Shown in pieces: positions 58,701 through 64,000 of a stretch of DNA of 64,000 nucleotides (within the stretch, counting starts at the first letter, position 1; each line of letters opens with the position of its first letter). The DNA comes from Mytilus edulis (Eukaryota > Mollusca > Bivalvia > Mytilida > Mytilidae). Made by a program: the position numbers and the translations under genes. The stretch spans positions 85,190,592 through 85,254,591 of the forward strand of contig NC_092347.1 in NCBI RefSeq assembly GCF_963676685.1, given 5' to 3'. The notes below the pieces were generated by a model that ran no database searches, was not told where the DNA came from, and saw only the letters and a list, made by a program, of their open reading frames with translations.

Positions 58701-61483
58701 TTGTAATAAATTCCATTTTTTTATGAATGTGTATTTAGAATTATCTTAATTTTTTGTATGAGAATAATGTTCCTTGTTTCCCGTACGAACATATTAAATT
58801 AAAACAATTCTTAATATGACAAAAAGGAAAACATATGGCCAGGATATCTGACAAGGATCTCAATTAAGGACTAGGTCCTAACAACCAGTTAACCTTTTAT
58901 ATAATATAGTACATAGACTCAGCTCTGTGATTCTTTTCAAAGCAGAACCAAATGCATTGTACAATGAAAGTTCCAACTATGTACTTGTGTCCAAAGCTGC
59001 ACATAACTCATTACAAACAAAGATTTCTTTCGTTTCAAGCCATTGTTTCCCTACTAAACTATGTATTCTACTTACTAGTACACTTGGTACAATCAAAAAC
59101 CTCAGCTGATAAAAAATTGTTCAAATAAGGCCTTTGAAAATAGTGGAAAAAATTGCTTTTGAAGTGTCAAAATTTGTTCGAAGAACTTGATAAATTGCAT
59201 GCTTGTAATTGGTGCTTTTGATTTCGCTACCCTATATACCACTTTGCCTCATAGTCTTATTAAGAAAAATTTACATACCTCATTAAATGGTCATTAAGAA
59301 AAAGTCAGAATATTCAAACTCTTTTAGGTCATTTTTTTTATTAGCAACAAAGGGAGCTTCAGTCAATATATATAAACAAAACACCAACGTTTCATTAGAA
59401 CTGCTGAAAGCATTTTTGGGTTATTTTTGAAAACTAGAAAATACCACCTTTTTCTAATGAATAAAATCCATTAACTCAATAACATAAAATCTAAAATTAA
59501 TAAAAATCGAAAGGGAGTTTACAACAATAGATATAAACATTTTAGCAAAGTTTCATGAGAACTACTGAAAACATTTTTGTGTTAATGTCTGAAAACTGGA
59601 AAATCCCCCCTTTTTAATTAATAAAACCTGTTAACGAGTCGGAAACGTAAAATCTAAAATTTATAAAAATTGAAAGTGACCTCATGTTAATAGATATAAA
59701 CAATTCACCAAAATTATTTGCTTTGTGAAAGCATTTTTGAGATATTATCAGAAAAGTGAGAGAAAAAAACACACCAATTTTATTGAATAAAAACCCATTA
59801 CCCAGAAACTTAAAATCTAAAATTTATAAAAAAAAAAAGAAAAAAAAAGGGAGCTCACGTCAATAGATATAAACAATTTCCCAAAGTTTAATGCAAATTG
59901 GTTAAAGAGTTTTTGAGTTAATGTCCGACATGTTGACAAAAGACGGACAACAGTATACCATAATATGTTCCGTAAACGAGCGTATAAAAATATTATAATA
60001 TATTAAGTAGTAATTTAAACACATTCTAGATAAATTAATTAATACTAAAAACATAGTCATAGAAAATCGAATGCATTACAAAGGATTATATCCGAAATAA
60101 GAAATACTGATTTGTCAAAGACCGAATTATTTTTATATTTTATTTACTGTTATCTGTTATTGTCCATTTTAATTCCTTGTTATCTGTTATGAGCCAAATC
60201 AATTTGCTGTTTTGCTGTTATTGGGACCCCCCTTGCCCCCCCTCTGGAAAAGGCCGGGATGCACGTACCATCAAAACCATGAAATATCGAGCATGTTTCG
60301 CATATATTACTACCTCCAAATATGAAGAAACGTGGAAGGCCAAAATGTCTGATCCAAACTGTCATCGGTCTTTCAGAAAAGCGTACCCCCAAAAAAAACC
60401 AATTGTTTACCCTTTCAGAAGAAAAGTTCTAAAGAAATCGGATTCCTTTTATTAGACTGGTTTCTTGGAAGCGATTTGGCAAGAAATGCTATTAATAACA
60501 ACATTTTAATAACCGAGGAACAAGAAGAAGCAAGACCTCAACTTTTAACTTCCATGCTTTTAATCATTTATTATAAAATTATAAATTATTTATTTATGAA
60601 CACCTTCAATATTTTATTTTTGATTGTACTGTATTTTTAATGCTTAATATTGTGATGAAATGATTTTAAATTATTATCAATTTTTTTTTAATTCTCTACA
60701 AATCACATAAATGAAAAGTTTTGTTCAGTGCCGGCTAAATAGCAAATTTGCTATTTTGCCGGTGCCGGTCAAATAGCAAATTTGCTATTTTGCCGGTGCC
60801 GGTCAAATAGCAAATTTGCTATTTGCCGGTGCTGGTCAAATAGCAAATTTGCTATTTAGCCGGTGCCGGTCAAATAGCCACTGCCTAATAATAAAACTTA
60901 ACAAAATTAATAAATGTATTTTTTGAATCTTTAACGGTCTGACTGTTAATTTAAAGAACTTATGATTGACCTCCACCTCCCCCAAAATAAATCATGATAA
61001 AAGTTGAACTTCTGTAGTTTTAAAACTAAATCAATTTTTATCACTCAAATTTCATTAACAAAAAAAAAACCAATGACAATTGGATGTAGGTTTTAATGGT
61101 TATAAATTTGTTTATAAAATAAGATCAAATAAGACATTTAAGAAGTCAGACTTTGACCGCGGACCTCAGCCGCGGACTGACAATATTTGCTGTGTGTCCA
61201 CCTTTCCCATTTTTACGTTATTTATTTTAAAGAATTCCAAATAATCACCAGTATCCGGTTGATAATCAATAATAATATAAATTCGTGTAAATTACGTTTT
61301 AAAAAAACAAAGTTAATATCTTCCAAAAAAATAATTGCAACACAGCATATTTTTACTTACACCTGCATACTGAACGTCTGGCTTCGTTATAGGCTCTGGG
61401 ACACTTGACATACATGATGACTGATACTTCAATGCACAATTCACCAACCGACGTGCAAATCTTGTTCGTAATAGTACTGCCAT
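27115..61483 (-). CDS. ALDH2: Mitochondrial-type aldehyde dehydrogenase (ALDH2-like), 520 aa, 14 exons
   Basis: Exons in transcript order: 61361-61483, 46966-47070, 45496-45636, 36656-36735, 36299-36348, 34390-34451, 32757-32885, 32311-32424, 31659-31761, 30934-31118, 30250-30414, 29824-29981, 28695-28809, 27115-27147. They sum to 1563 nt with every phase closing. The ATG at 61483 gives an Arg-rich presequence ([20 protein letters not shown]) typical of mitochondrial import. The Rossmann motif FTGSTEVG spans exons 8/9. The active site has Asn189 (WNFP), Glu288 (LELGGKSPN) and the nucleophile Cys322 in GQCCCAGTR. The C-terminus ends TQKNS, as in ALDH2. The enzyme oxidises aldehydes to acids with NAD+ in the matrix. 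A close ALDH1-type relative is less likely given the presequence. Introns make up 95% of the gene and are repeat-filled; the donors of exons 2 and 3 are tandemly amplified. Confidence 0.93.
27926..28084. repeat. Foldback element in the last intron of the aldehyde dehydrogenase
   Basis: Arms of about 57 bp (27926-27982 and 28028-28084) are inverted copies with a few mismatches, sharing AACATGGGTAGGCAT. The loop, around GCCCGAGCGATAGTTAGGGC, is itself partly palindromic. No ORF. Confidence 0.8.
28925..29085 (-). repeat. Short dispersed repeat with the GCGCGTCTGGCGTA motif
   Basis: Contains GAGCGTCACTGATCGAGTC, GACGAAATGCGCGTCTGGCG, then CCTGGTATCTATGATGA. From general familiarity this block is very common in mussel genomic and cDNA sequence; copy number cannot be checked here. 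It lies in intron 12 of the aldehyde dehydrogenase. Confidence 0.45.
29405..29780. repeat. ~380-bp intronic repeat, copy 1
   Basis: Aligns over its whole length with 31919-32294. Shared blocks are AGGTGATAGGA, AAAACAATCAGA, TCATCTTTCTTGGT, CATTTTTAC and the end CCTATCAATTAAGTATT. It ends 43 bp from exon 12, on the donor side. Non-coding. Confidence 0.75.
31919..32294. repeat. ~380-bp intronic repeat, copy 2
   Basis: Partner of the repeat at 29405-29780, in the same orientation. It ends 16 bp from the donor of exon 8, so both copies abut the donor side of an exon of the same gene. Confidence 0.75.
32941..33782. mobile_element. Pearl-like element (AATGGCC...GGCCATAA ends)
   Basis: Left end hairpin GTGTCAAAGCGACAC, then AAATGGCC; right end CAACAACTTTGTTG hairpin, then GGGGCCATAA. 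The core has about four diverged ~167-bp units (AATTTCGGCAAAA recurs), followed by three ~62-bp units around GGAATTACGGACA. It lies in intron 6 of the aldehyde dehydrogenase. No protein encoded. Confidence 0.7.
36824..38117. mobile_element. Pearl-like element with seven near-identical 169-bp units
   Basis: Left end has hairpin GTGAGCACGCTCAC then ATACCCCACG; right end has GCAACTTCGTTGC then GTGGGGTATAAA, the inverse of the left. The core from about 36890 to 38020 is tandem 169-bp units. The last five are nearly identical and the first two more diverged. A GGACTGACGGACGGACGG microsatellite precedes the right end. The repeated minus-strand 69-residue frames (37224, 37393, 37731) are a by-product of the unit length, not genes. 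It lies in intron 3 of the aldehyde dehydrogenase. Confidence 0.8.
38533..38592 (-). ncRNA. Candidate type I hammerhead ribozyme, unit 1
   Basis: Read on the minus strand from 38592. Stem I 5' strand ends GUC (38583-38581); core CUGAAGA at 38580-38574 fits CUGANGA. Stem II is GCCA/UGGC (38572-38569 with 38561-38558) around a 7-nt loop. GAA is at 38557-38555. Stem III is the minimal ACAUGU (38554-38549), then C17 at 38548 and GAC (38547-38545) closing stem I. More distal AU pairs extend stem I past an internal bulge. The predicted cut is between 38548 and 38547. Odd point: one extra C (38573) between the core and stem II, so activity is unproven. Ultra-short stem III is typical of Penelope-type hammerheads. 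Confidence 0.5.
38853..39344 (-). pseudogene. Frameshifted copy of the array ORF, unit 1
   Basis: Reads the same protein as the intact unit 4 ORF from about its 20th residue on. A 1-bp deletion near 39261 (CTAACTGG where unit 4 has GTATCTGG) throws the ATG-initiated start out of frame. The remaining frame opens only at a TTG. Confidence 0.55.
39559..39618 (-). ncRNA. Candidate hammerhead ribozyme, unit 2
   Basis: Same sequence as the unit 1 motif, offset by 1026 bp. All core and stem bases are retained. Confidence 0.5.
39879..40370 (-). pseudogene. Frameshifted copy of the array ORF, unit 2
   Basis: Identical to unit 1 over the frame, including the same 1-bp deletion. Units 1-3 therefore descend from one mutated unit. 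Confidence 0.55.
40585..40644 (-). ncRNA. Candidate hammerhead ribozyme, unit 3
   Basis: Same sequence as unit 1, offset by 2052 bp, core intact. Confidence 0.5.
40905..41396 (-). pseudogene. Frameshifted copy of the array ORF, unit 3
   Basis: Same as units 1 and 2, with the shared deletion. Confidence 0.55.
41611..41670 (-). ncRNA. Candidate hammerhead ribozyme, unit 4
   Basis: Same sequence as unit 1, offset by 3078 bp, core intact. It lies in the 5'-truncated unit. Cleavage in every unit would release monomers of 1026 nt from a multimeric transcript. Confidence 0.5.
41931..42401 (-). CDS. Array ORF, intact ATG-initiated copy, 156 aa, unknown function
   Basis: Starts at ATG 42401 and ends at TGA 41931. 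The product is strongly basic and polar: a central segment rich in Arg, Asn, Gln and Lys, then a C-terminal part with [19 protein letters not shown]. No membrane segment, no Cys/His finger and no recognisable reverse transcriptase or GIY-YIG nuclease block. It lies at the 5' side of the element in the direction of transcription inferred from the hammerhead motif. It may be a leftover of a longer Penelope-type ORF or a small nucleic-acid-binding protein; both are guesses. Only this unit keeps the start in frame. Confidence 0.4.
   Translation of the reverse strand: MNEIPDHLKSSRSVAENYQIRRKNKERFGNRSNHQNLNIQRRSSPSLKIYIPYISTQSQRNSEYQAFYLEKKGRNQNQDEPHKPQNIFIKKSFIHEHFISKVNFYEHIYQDLQFPKLRRSHTSPFTNSMEAVPPSERSQLNWYGMANGVLSNLEMN
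42506..43454. other. Intronic spacer
   Basis: AT-rich intron 3 sequence of the aldehyde dehydrogenase. I see no repeat structure or exon in it. Confidence 0.5.
43455..43712. mobile_element. Short uninterrupted pearl-like element (ATGCCCC family)
   Basis: Begins ACGAATGCCCCACTCAC and ends CATAATGCACATAAATGGGG after a GGACAGACGGATGGACA microsatellite remnant. Has no tandem core. It serves as the empty-site reference that delimits the RNase H insertion at 21576-23620. Confidence 0.7.
43824..45519 (-). repeat. Minisatellite of ~46 units made from the exon 3/intron 3 junction of the aldehyde dehydrogenase
   Basis: Units are 36 or 38 bp, differing by one GA in the GAGAGA run. In the gene's sense each unit reads GAGATCGAGGTTACCTAGCT, then GTAAGT, then CAAAATCAGAG. 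The first 20 bases are the last bases of exon 3 (codons E-R-D-R-G-Y-L-A) and GTAAGT is its donor, so the exon itself is unit 46 (45496-45519) and the array runs downstream into intron 3. I count 46 copies. Many keep GTAAGT; a distinct set at 43890-44100 and scattered later has GTTAGT. The two units nearest the exon carry TTGAGG, so read-through in the enzyme frame meets TGA within 8 codons. Confidence 0.93.
44341..45225 (-). repeat. Higher-order duplication within the minisatellite, period 442 bp
   Basis: Twelve consecutive units from 44341 recur in the same order from 44783. Both blocks begin with the rare GATTGTGACTAACAG unit and share the unit-specific variants TAGCTAACC, TTTTCACTTACAG, and CAGTTAGGTTACC in the same positions. 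This shows a recent block duplication or unequal exchange inside the array. Confidence 0.85.
46000..46965 (-). repeat. Degenerate tandem array derived from the exon 2/intron 2 junction of the aldehyde dehydrogenase
   Basis: Immediately after exon 2 the intron carries further copies of the exon's last ~31 bases plus donor. Copy 2 at about 46811-46855 would encode [10 protein letters not shown] followed by GTAATAAC. Copy 3 at about 46713-46755 would encode [10 protein letters not shown] followed by ATAATAAC. The exon encodes [10 protein letters not shown] followed by GTAATAAC. Shorter units (AGGGAGACAAGGTAATAACA and CTGAAGGAGACAGGGTAAT types) fill the spaces and continue, more decayed, to about 46000. 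Confidence 0.85.
47071..48364. other. Start of the intron 1 spacer (3' part in gene sense)
   Basis: AT-rich; no exon or element recognised. Intron 1 of the aldehyde dehydrogenase runs from 47071 to 61360. Confidence 0.45.
48365..49463. mobile_element. Pearl-like element with ~150-bp tandem core (TGTCTCGCCT ends)
   Basis: Left end TGTCTCGCCTTC; right end hairpin CTGCAATAAAAGTTGCAG then GCTCGACA. The core has about six diverged units of roughly 150 bp marked by ACCATGAAAATGAGGTCAAG. A CCGCCGCTGCCGCCGCC run precedes the right end. Confidence 0.7.
49609..50664. mobile_element. Pearl-like element with ~160-bp tandem core (TATGGTATAC end)
   Basis: Left end hairpin GTCAAAATTTTGAT, a GTCTGTCTGTCTGTCCGTCC microsatellite, then about five 160-bp units starting ACATGTCGCACCGTATCTCA. 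Right end TGCGCTCATGGCGCA hairpin. Here the microsatellite lies at the left, so the element may be inverted relative to its neighbours. Confidence 0.7.
50705..53037. mobile_element. Pearl-like element, AGGCTC family, copy 1 (mosaic and interrupted)
   Basis: Starts with hairpin AGGCTCTAAAGAGCCT then CGCTCACCTTGG; ends with a hairpin of the GCTCACTTG..CAGGTGAGC type. It differs from copies 2 and 3 in two ways. About 50940-51355 is sequence of the TTTATACGACC family, ending TGCGGTCGTATAAA. A 763-bp TIR element occupies 51824-52586. Confidence 0.8.
51824..52586. mobile_element. 763-bp TIR transposon with TAT target duplication
   Basis: Ends are 17-bp inverted repeats, GACCCCGTTCACACTAG and (reverse) GACCCTGTTCACACTAG, flanked by TAT at 51821-51823 and 52587-52589. 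Copies 2 and 3 of the host repeat give the empty site GTTTATCTCTATC, so the limits are exact. A 3-bp target duplication suggests a PIF/Harbinger-type non-autonomous element. Internally, GATCGATTTAA-like and AATGTGAACGC-like motifs recur in both orientations. No ORF of note. Confidence 0.85.
53297..54567. mobile_element. Pearl-like element, AGGCTC family, copy 2
   Basis: 1271 bp, uninterrupted. 5' hairpin AGGCTCTAAAGAGCCT; two diverged core units around AGCCATGGCGGCCATCTTGG; a GACGACGACGGAC microsatellite; 3' hairpin ending GGCCAGGTGAGCTAA. Confidence 0.8.
54648..55925. mobile_element. Pearl-like element, AGGCTC family, copy 3
   Basis: 1278 bp, same orientation as copies 1 and 2 and only 80 bp from copy 2. 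The 3' hairpin here is nearly perfect: GCTCACTTGGCCC, loop TTCG, GGGCCAGGTGAGC. Its 5' hairpin has one change (AGGCTCTAAAGAACCT). Confidence 0.8.
55926..57238. other. Intronic spacer with a 50-bp duplication
   Basis: AT-rich, no exon. At 56981-57030 and 57031-57080 a 50-bp block starting GGACCTGTTTATGG is perfectly duplicated in tandem. A TATATA run is at about 57150. Confidence 0.6.
57239..57398. mobile_element. MITE, CAGNGG..GGATCCGCCACTG family, copy 1 (160 bp)
   Basis: Ends CAGAGGTGGATTTAG and CTGGATCCGCCACTG, flanked by the direct repeat CAAAT (57234-57238 and 57399-57403). Interior has C- and G-runs. CAG..CTG ends point to the hAT superfamily. Confidence 0.8.
58050..58181. mobile_element. 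MITE, CAGNGG..GGATCCGCC family, copy 2 (132 bp)
   Basis: Ends CAGGCGCGGATCCAG and CTGGATCCGCCCCTG, with AAATA on both sides (58045-58049 and 58182-58186). Shares internal blocks GGTTCC, TGCATTTGAATGGG and long C runs with the copy at 62767. Inserted within the TIR element at 57801-60885. Confidence 0.85.
58336..60244. mobile_element. 1.9-kb TIR element (GAGGGGGGGCAAGGGG ends), homologue of copy A
   Basis: 16-bp inverted ends at 58336-58351 and 60229-60244, flanked by TGGAAA (58330-58335 and 60245-60250). The interior aligns with 1794-3130 plus 5577-6113. It starts with TGTTATCTGTTATT-type repeats and ends with the same motif. No conserved ORF, so probably non-autonomous. It is nested inside the TIR element at 57801-60885. 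Confidence 0.85.
60886..61360. other. Last part of intron 1 before exon 1
   Basis: AT-rich intron sequence with GACCGCGGACCTCAGCCGCG at about 61157, a short GC-rich patch that may belong to the promoter-proximal region. No exon seen. Confidence 0.4.
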
Positions 61484-62491
61484 ATCGTTTAAACTCCGTA
61501 AAGCAAAAAACAAAACAACACTACCTGTTGGAGAGGTCAAGGTAATTGGGTATTTCCTCCGACGTCCGCGTTAATTAACTGTCGTCTACAAAACGCGGGA
61601 AATTGAATTACACAGAATCACATAGATGCAAGGACGTATATTAGTGTTAGTGTATGTTAGTTATACGTCCTTGCATAGATGCAATTCGATTTCAGAATGA
61701 TTACTTTCACTTTTTATATGAAAGTAATTTCAGTTATCTGTTTAATTTGTATTACGTTTTATTTATTGATTTTATATTTTTGGTTTTTCCAAACTTACCT
61801 TTAGGATTCCTTTAAGGTAATCTGCCCTCTTATACGTTCTCTGAGTATACATATGTCTCTGTAACCCTTTTCTCCAAAAAAAATTAAGTGTAAAATTAAT
61901 CTTACGATAAAAATATTTAGTTGAATTGTTAAGGAATATTTTAGACTTACGATAAATATTTTGGTTCTTTCAAATATTTAGGATAAAATTAAAAATGATT
62001 TGATTAATTTCGTGCTTTTTATTCCTAACTAAGAATGATCACAATGTCCATAATCAGAACCGTGTTTACAGGTATCCCTCTTTTTACCCCTTTTCTAATT
62101 TTGATATCCTAAACAAAAATTAAAAAGATCAAACTTTCAAAAAGCAAAATAATCAAAACTGCACGCTAAGTTTAGTACTTTTAAAGTTTGATCAAATATC
62201 TGAACTATCAAATTTAAAATCTATATTTAGGATTTTCAAATTTTAATTATTTGGTAAAAATTTCAAAATTTCAAAACTTTAAAAAAAAAATTGGAAATTT
62301 GATATTTAAAACTTTGATCGAAATTTCAAAAATCTAAAATTTAAAAACTTTGAAATTTTGAATTGATAATTAGTGTTACACGGACCTGTTATACACCAAC
62401 AGTCACTGTGCTTAAACGGCTGTGGGTAACAGCCCAAGATGGAGCCGCCTTGCGTCAGTTAGGGACTTCTCTTCAATAGAATAACAATACC
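61484..62491. other. 5' flank of the aldehyde dehydrogenase gene
   Basis: Should contain the 5' UTR and promoter. No TATA or initiator can be assigned. 61900-62370 is low-complexity A/T sequence with repeated AAATTTCAAAA-type motifs. A small hairpin insertion lies at 61621-61683. Confidence 0.45.
61621..61683. mobile_element. Mini-hairpin flanked by a 10-bp direct repeat
   Basis: TGCAAGGACGTATA (61627-61640) pairs with TATACGTCCTTGCA (61662-61675), loop 21 nt. CATAGATGCA occurs on both sides (61621-61630 and 61674-61683), partly overlapping the arms, as after insertion of a very small foldback. It lies about 140-200 bp upstream of the aldehyde dehydrogenase start codon. Confidence 0.65.
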
Positions 62492-62750
62492 ATGAGGGGG
62501 AGGACAGGGGTAAGGGAGACAGGGAGAAAGGGGGTAGGAGAAAGGAGAGGAAGGCTGGGAGAAAGGAGAAAAAGTTGAAGAAGGGAGAAAAAATAAAATA
62601 TCTCTCCTTTTAAAAAATGATCTAATGTTTCAAGAAAAAATATCTCAAAAGGAGATGTTTTATTCTTATGGGAGAAAGGAGAACGGGGGTAGGAGAAAGG
62701 AGAAGAGGGGTGGGAGAAGGTAGAAGGTTACCCCCTGTCCTCCCCCTCAT
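62492..62750. mobile_element. Purine-rich MITE with ATGAGGGGGAGGACAGGGG ends
   Basis: Inverted repeats of about 22 bp at 62492-62513 and 62728-62750, flanked by ACC (62489-62491 and 62751-62753). The 215-bp interior is almost entirely A and G on the plus strand (GGGAGAAAGGAGA-type repeats), except a short AT-rich stretch with GGAGATATTTT-like inverted motifs. Confidence 0.75.
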
Positions 62751-62766
62751 ACCATGGATGCAGCAA

Positions 62767-62925
62767 CAGTGGCGGATCCAGCCATTTTAAAAAGGGGGGG
62801 TTCCCAACCCAGAGTAAAGGGGGGGGGGGGGTTCCAACTATATGCTCCCATTCAAATGCATTGATCGGCCAAAAAAAATGGGGGTTCCAACTCCCGGAAC
62901 CCCCCCCCCCCTGGATCCGCCACTG
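62767..62925. mobile_element. MITE, CAGTGGCGGATCCAG family, copy 3 (159 bp)
   Basis: Perfect 15-bp ends CAGTGGCGGATCCAG and CTGGATCCGCCACTG, flanked by AGCAA (62762-62766 and 62926-62930). Internal blocks are shared with the 58050 copy in inverted order. Confidence 0.85.
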
Positions 62926-64000
62926 AGCAATTAAACCACTGAATTAAAAAGTTGTATTAATCATTTAGGGAAACCACTAAACTTAACAGGTGATTAAATT
63001 CTACAAAATAAACGACCACAGCACGATTTGAAAAAACGCTTAGGCTGTCCGTAACTTAAAAACAACTTGTCCGTAACTTTTTTCCTTATACCAATAGCAA
63101 TGTCCGTAACTTTCAAAGAATCGACATACGTAGATGTAATGTTTTACCATGTTATGATAGAGATTGCATCGAATACATAATCAGAAATGACGTAGATATA
63201 ATTCATTTGAATTAGAATGAAGGACAATATTGGGAATAATATATCTGTTAAACTCGGGTCTGATTTTTATAACGTCGGGATATCCAAATCGCCCAGTTCG
63301 GAGGGTGGTTTCCTACCATTGCAGATAATCTGTTGAAACATCATTGTTGATTTTTATTTTTGAACAAGTAGACTACACAAGTATTTTTTACACATGCATG
63401 TAGCATGTATGCACTAACTGAATTCTGCCACTAATGACAAGAGTAGATCATGCGTAAATCCGGCATTATTTTTTTTGTTTTTGTTTTTGTTTTTATGTTT
63501 TGTTTTTTTGGGGGGGGGGGGGGGGGGGGGAGGGGGACCCAAATTGCCCAATCACATGACAATTATCAAAGGTTCAGCCAAAAACAATTATATTCAAAAG
63601 ACAATAATTTCCATTGATTTAAAAAAAAATCACTTAATTATAAGTCCAATGACATTTAATACGATTCGATTAGAATTTATAGTGGCCTGTTGCATTCGAT
63701 TCTCGAACTTTATAGATTCGCAGTAAATGAGAACACTTGAAGAAAGGATATTTTGTAAAAAAGTATAAAACCTAGTTTTACAGCTAGCTGCATATTTCAC
63801 TTGTATGCAAGTTGCATTAAATTTCATTAAATTGAACTAAACTTAAAGACACAATAGTTAAAATTCAGTGACATAAAAGGAATAGAGCAATCGACATAGT
63901 GTAACAATTAGAAATAGTATATGAAAATATAAATAACTAAGACAACAGGGTAATTTAATAGTTTAACAATCCCTGATAACATACAAAGAGAAATAAAATA
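62926..64000. other. Spacer at the right edge of the window
   Basis: AT-rich, no gene seen. A G-run of about 25 bases with one A near its end lies at 63511-63536, preceded by a TTTTTGTTTTTG tract; assembly quality there may be low. Confidence 0.5.

Larger units (their letters stand above)
57801..60885. mobile_element. TIR transposon with long palindromic ends, disrupted by two younger insertions
   Basis: The ends, beginning GGCAGTGGCTATTTGACCGG, are inverted copies of each other and are flanked by TAATAATAA on both sides (57792-57800 and 60886-60894). Subterminally, palindromic units around TAGCAAATTTGCTA between CCGGCACCGG motifs are repeated: two on the left and about four, ~34 bp each, on the right (60728-60870). 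Removing the MITE at 58050-58181 and the 1.9-kb element at 58336-60244 leaves about 1 kb. The only frame of note (about 60251-60455) is short and not recognised. The 9-bp target duplication is AT-rich, so 8 or 9 bp cannot be separated. Confidence 0.8.

Noticed and set aside
58319-58706. Hydrophobic Leu/Val-rich ORFs resembling membrane proteins
   Set aside because: They are translations of low-complexity TGTTATCTGTTATT repeats inside a TIR element and are not conserved in copy A.
61313-61540. Upstream ATG at 61540 as start of the aldehyde dehydrogenase
   Set aside because: The ATG at 61483 gives a typical mitochondrial presequence and an ALDH2-like length; the extra residues do not resemble one. 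It cannot be excluded without transcript data.

Overview
This window is eukaryotic nuclear DNA: AT-rich, spliced genes with consensus GT..AG introns, AATAAA signals, and introns full of interspersed repeats. The repeat families (elements with hairpin ends, ~160-170 bp tandem cores and ACGG microsatellites, like the bivalve 'pearl' elements) and the two recognisable genes point to a bivalve mollusc, most likely a marine mussel. The species is inference; nothing in the window names it.

Genes. (1) Minus strand, 9904-12237: an intact single-exon 777-aa multi-pass membrane protein with a signal peptide, family not recognised. (2) Plus strand, 15210-19663: a seven-exon short-chain dehydrogenase of 267 aa that aligns with NAD+-dependent 15-hydroxyprostaglandin dehydrogenase, with Ser138, Tyr151 and Lys155 in place. 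(3) Minus strand, 27115-61483: a fourteen-exon, 34-kb mitochondrial-type aldehyde dehydrogenase (ALDH2-like, 520 aa), rebuilt exon by exon with every splice phase closing. An intact RNase H-domain ORF (22139-23344) sits in a ~2 kb insertion. All other annotated material is repeat, mobile element or apparently empty spacer.

Layout. 1-9 kb: a 202-bp foldback, then a 4.3-kb element copy interrupted by a pearl-like element. 9-15 kb: the membrane protein gene and a dispersed repeat. 15-20 kb: the dehydrogenase, with a 95-bp MITE and a LINE 3' end in intron 1. 21-24 kb: a pearl-like element split by the RNase H insertion. 27-61 kb: the aldehyde dehydrogenase. Its intron 3 holds a pearl-like element, a 4-kb tetrameric retroelement array with a hammerhead-like motif in each unit, and a 1.7-kb minisatellite. 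Intron 1 (14.3 kb) holds five pearl-like copies, a 763-bp TIR element and a three-level nested transposon. 61-64 kb: 5' flank with more MITEs.

The most unusual signal is that three exons, in two unrelated genes, have their 3' end plus 5' splice site tandemly copied into the following intron: about 46 copies at ALDH exon 3, three recognisable copies plus shorter derivatives at ALDH exon 2, and two copies at dehydrogenase exon 5. The second is the ~1026-bp x 3.9 array flanked by a 15-bp target-site duplication, so it appears to have inserted as a ready-made multimer, with a hammerhead-type fold in every unit. Several nested insertions can be delimited to the base because uninterrupted copies or target duplications are present in the same window.
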